IMG/VR virus record: IMGVR_UViG_3300010299_000068 | Span: 1-23,104 of that record | DNA: 23,104 bases | Source: a virus | Strand: one strand, 5' to 3' | In this document: positions 21,366-23,104 of the stretch, piece by piece | Position numbering within the stretch: position 1 is the stretch's first letter | Layout: the number at the start of each line of letters is the position of its first letter | Notes under the pieces: generated by a model | Database searches by the model: none | The model's input: only the letters and a program-made list of their open reading frames with translations | Told to the model about the DNA's origin: nothing | Made by a program: the position numbers and the translations under genes

Positions 21366-21575
21366 ATGTTTATAGCTCATTATAAATCTGTGTCGTCTTC
21401 TGACGAGTTCTATTCGGAAAAAAGAGATGCGTTAGATTTTCCCACCCAGGTAGAGTACAATAGTGAAAGATATTCGTTGATAAGAACTATACAGGTTTTT
21501 ACTTCGGCGCAAGAAAAAAGAGTATTGGAGACAGCAAAAAACTATGGTATCAAGTGCGGAGTTAGAGTCGATTGA
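21366..21575 (+). CDS. Small hypothetical protein
   Basis: TAGGAG sits five bases before the ATG. The 69-residue product has a beta-like start (MFIAHYKSV) and mixed beta-alpha content, with YSLIRTIQVFTSAQEKRVLETAKNYGIK forming strand-helix-turn. It ends CGVRVD. The layout hints at a small ferredoxin-like fold, but no family is recognised. The next gene overlaps its end by 32 bases. Confidence 0.65.
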   Translation: MFIAHYKSVSSSDEFYSEKRDALDFPTQVEYNSERYSLIRTIQVFTSAQEKRVLETAKNYGIKCGVRVD

Positions 21576-21726
21576 TGATTGTATTTGTAGGCTATCTGAA
21601 GTTCAGACTTCAATAGAATATTATCTTGTAAAGATGAATGAGGATGAAAGAAGTAATTATTCTATTTCCGAGATGCAAGACATGCTGTTAGACTTCCATT
21701 CTATTTTAACTAGGGATGCAAAGTGA
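21544..21726 (+). CDS. Small acidic helical hypothetical protein
   Basis: ATG at 21544 opens 60 residues, and GGAG lies some 13 bases upstream. The product is acidic and helical (AELESIDDCICRLSEVQTSIEYYL; EMQDMLLDFHSIL), probably a coiled coil. It overlaps the gene before by 32 bases and the RNase H start by four (GTGA), so coupling is likely. No family is recognised. Confidence 0.55.
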   Translation: MVSSAELESIDDCICRLSEVQTSIEYYLVKMNEDERSNYSISEMQDMLLDFHSILTRDAK

Positions 21727-22157
21727 ATATAGAGGTTTTCTGCGATGGCGCCTCAAGAGGCCAAGGGCAAAAGAAGTTCGGTGAAGCTTCTTGTGGTGTT
21801 GTCGTTTACAAGAATAGAAAAAAGATAGCTCAGTTTGCTAGGGGCTTAGGTCCTAGAACAAATAATGAGGCTGAGTATGAAGCTGTTATAGCTGGGCTTT
21901 TGATTTGTTCGATGGCAGATTTGGTTGATCCAATTATCTACACAGACTCTGCGGTTGTTGCAAATCAGGTAAGTGGTAGATGGCGATGCAAAAACGCTGC
22001 CCTTATGCCACTTCTGATGACGGTTGAAGAGATTAAAGCCGAGTTTAATTTTAGAGTTGTTCAGGTTCCTAGAGCTTTTGTTTGGGAACCTGACGCTTTA
22101 GCTAATGAATTTTTAGATCAACTTCAAGATAGAAAGAAAAGCATTTCTAAGATATAG
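21723..22157 (+). CDS. rnhA: Ribonuclease H, RNase HI family
   Basis: GTG at 21723 gives 144 residues. The catalytic acids are all present: Asp8 (VFCDGAS), Glu49 (NNEAEYEAV at 47-55), Asp75 (IIYTDSAVV) and Asp124 (EPDALANEF). The GVVVYKNRKK strand is typical of the fold. It lacks the long basic protrusion of the E. coli enzyme and looks like the compact archaeal/phage type. It removes RNA primers on the lagging strand, complementing the primase and DnaE, which has no 5' nuclease. It is coupled by GTGA to the gene before. Confidence 0.93.
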   Translation: MNIEVFCDGASRGQGQKKFGEASCGVVVYKNRKKIAQFARGLGPRTNNEAEYEAVIAGLLICSMADLVDPIIYTDSAVVANQVSGRWRCKNAALMPLLMTVEEIKAEFNFRVVQVPRAFVWEPDALANEFLDQLQDRKKSISKI

Positions 22158-22167
22158 GTGATATAAT

Positions 22168-22962
22168 ATGCGTGTGAAAAGAGATGGATTCAATCCTAAT
22201 AAACCAATTATTCTAGGTTTGGCTGGCAAGGCTGCTACAGGTAAAACGTCTGTTGCTGAGGCTATATCTCCCAAGGCTAGAATTGATGCCATGGCAAATG
22301 CTATTGTCTGGGATCACATATTTTTTGCTCTTCCTTTGTATGAGCTGGCTTCAATTAAAAAGGGTGTTCGTGGTTCTCGTCAAGAGATACGTCAGATGTA
22401 TGGTATACATGAAACCCTATATAATATATTTGGGAACTCACCTATAGGCGACGTTCCTCCATATGATGATATGGCTTCTATGGTTAGAGATATTTACCAT
22501 TTACCGATAGAGCCAGAGGGTGTTAAACCTCGTTCGTTTTTGCAGAAGGCTGGAGATATTTGTCGAAGCCATGATGGCGAGTGCTTCTGCAAGTGGGCTA
22601 TAAGAAAAGCTAATGACATGCACCTGTCTTATATTAGGGGTCTTCCTGAAGATGTTGAAGCTAAGCCTTTTTGTGTTATAGTTTCCGATGTTCGTTTTCT
22701 AAATGAAGCTCAGGCAATCCTTAATCAAGAAAATGGTGTAGTTGTGTGCTATACTGCATCCGATGACGTTCGTAATGAACGCATGTTTGCTAGAGATGGT
22801 CACTTTATGAGTGAGGAGCAGATGAATCATATTTCTGAAAAACAGACAGATGAGATTTGCGATATTGCAGATCTTGTTATGAACACAGATGAGCTAACCA
22901 TTAAAGAACAGGCTTCCTTTACTCTTGACTACATCACTAGCCTGGTTGGTGTTTATGCCTAA
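22168..22962 (+). CDS. Deoxynucleoside monophosphate kinase
   Basis: The 264-residue protein has a P-loop GLAGKAATGKTSVAE at 18-32. VIVSDVRFLNEAQ at 170-182 is a typical D-x-R segment of phage dNMP kinases, with a ready lid region around RNERMFARDGHFMSEEQ near 202-218. Long insertions between these, including the HxxxLPLYELASIKKG area, fit the T4 gp1-like dNMP kinase family. The enzyme would phosphorylate dNMPs, including dTMP, to dNDPs and so complete the dNTP supply from the upstream RNR, ThyX and deaminase. The next gene starts eight bases before its end. Confidence 0.85.
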   Translation: MRVKRDGFNPNKPIILGLAGKAATGKTSVAEAISPKARIDAMANAIVWDHIFFALPLYELASIKKGVRGSRQEIRQMYGIHETLYNIFGNSPIGDVPPYDDMASMVRDIYHLPIEPEGVKPRSFLQKAGDICRSHDGECFCKWAIRKANDMHLSYIRGLPEDVEAKPFCVIVSDVRFLNEAQAILNQENGVVVCYTASDDVRNERMFARDGHFMSEEQMNHISEKQTDEICDIADLVMNTDELTIKEQASFTLDYITSLVGVYA

Positions 22963-23104
22963 GATAACTCCAACAGCTGGCGAGCAATCAAATAATCCTT
23001 CTATTGAACAGGTGGTAGATATTTTGTCTAGTGAATTAACAGTTTCTAATAACCCGGTTTTTATTTGTGGTGTTAATAGAAAAATAAATATAGGTAACTT
23101 CGAA
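22955..23104 (+). CDS. Unidentified phage protein, N-terminal part
   Basis: ATG at 22955 overlaps the kinase stop by eight bases, as at other junctions here, and the frame runs 50 codons to the window edge with no stop. The visible part starts MPKITPTAGEQ, has an acidic helix SIEQVVDILSSEL, then strands VFICGVNRK and INIGNFE. The last motif seems familiar from phage proteins of unknown role, but I cannot name the family. The gene is cut by the window end. Confidence 0.65.
   Translation, partial: MPKITPTAGEQSNNPSIEQVVDILSSELTVSNNPVFICGVNRKINIGNFE

Noticed and set aside
22161-22167. TATAAT-like run just before the dNMP kinase start
   Set aside because: It lies directly on the start codon region, has no -35, and the gene is in an operon with RNase H, so a promoter here is not convincing.
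1-23104. tRNA genes, insertion sequences or an integrase/attachment site
   Set aside because: I found no cloverleaf-like segment, no transposase or integrase motif and no flanking direct repeats while reading both strands by eye.

Overview
The window is a 23.1 kb piece of the genome of a tailed double-stranded DNA phage. It is AT-rich and very densely coded, with almost every gene on the + strand. Neighbouring genes are often coupled by 1-, 4- or 8-base stop/start overlaps. The left end holds virion and lysis genes. The rest encodes nucleotide supply and a nearly complete replication and recombination apparatus. Small actinophage-like membrane proteins, an r1t-type holin, ThyX, a B12-dependent ribonucleotide reductase and a PHP-type DnaE polymerase together suggest an actinobacterial host. 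The AT-rich composition would then point to a low-GC member. The host is inference, not something the sequence proves.

Layout. Bases 1-1290 hold the end of a structural gene, a second probable virion protein, a two-helix membrane protein and a holin, closed by a strong terminator at 1353-1380. Bases 1436-5731 form a deoxynucleotide block: class II ribonucleotide reductase, ThyX and a dCMP-type deaminase, with unknown small genes between. Bases 5718-9117 mix small unknown genes with a nucleoside deoxyribosyltransferase-like gene, two GT2 glycosyltransferases and a possible GT-D-type third one. Bases 9114-17529 are the replication core: a Vsr/DUF559-like nuclease, a DnaB-type helicase, a degenerate Fe-S PD-(D/E)XK protein, an HD hydrolase, an archaeo-eukaryotic type primase with a PriL-like cysteine domain, and DnaE. 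Bases 17529-19079 hold small genes and an intact Cas4/RecB-like nuclease. Around 19080-19390 there is a bidirectional terminator, the only minus-strand gene (small, UBA-like) and a promoter that starts a new + strand unit. That unit encodes a T7 endonuclease I-like resolvase, a sigma factor, a possible recombination mediator, RNase H and a dNMP kinase.

The genes fit together as a phage that makes and phosphorylates its own dNTPs (RNR, ThyX, deaminase, dNMP kinase). It primes with its own primase, unwinds with its own helicase, copies with a self-proofreading DnaE and removes RNA with its own RNase H. It resolves branches with its own nucleases and redirects host RNA polymerase with its own sigma factor. 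The most unusual points are a DnaE that lacks the segment holding the internal sliding-clamp motif, a pair of Fe-S nucleases of which one has lost its catalytic residues, a mixed bacterial/archaeal-type replisome, a glycosyltransferase cluster inside the nucleotide region, and the lone reversed UBA-like gene. Three small genes under 60 codons (5110-5271, 12638-12814, 18115-18282) and the reversed gene were found by reading the gaps.
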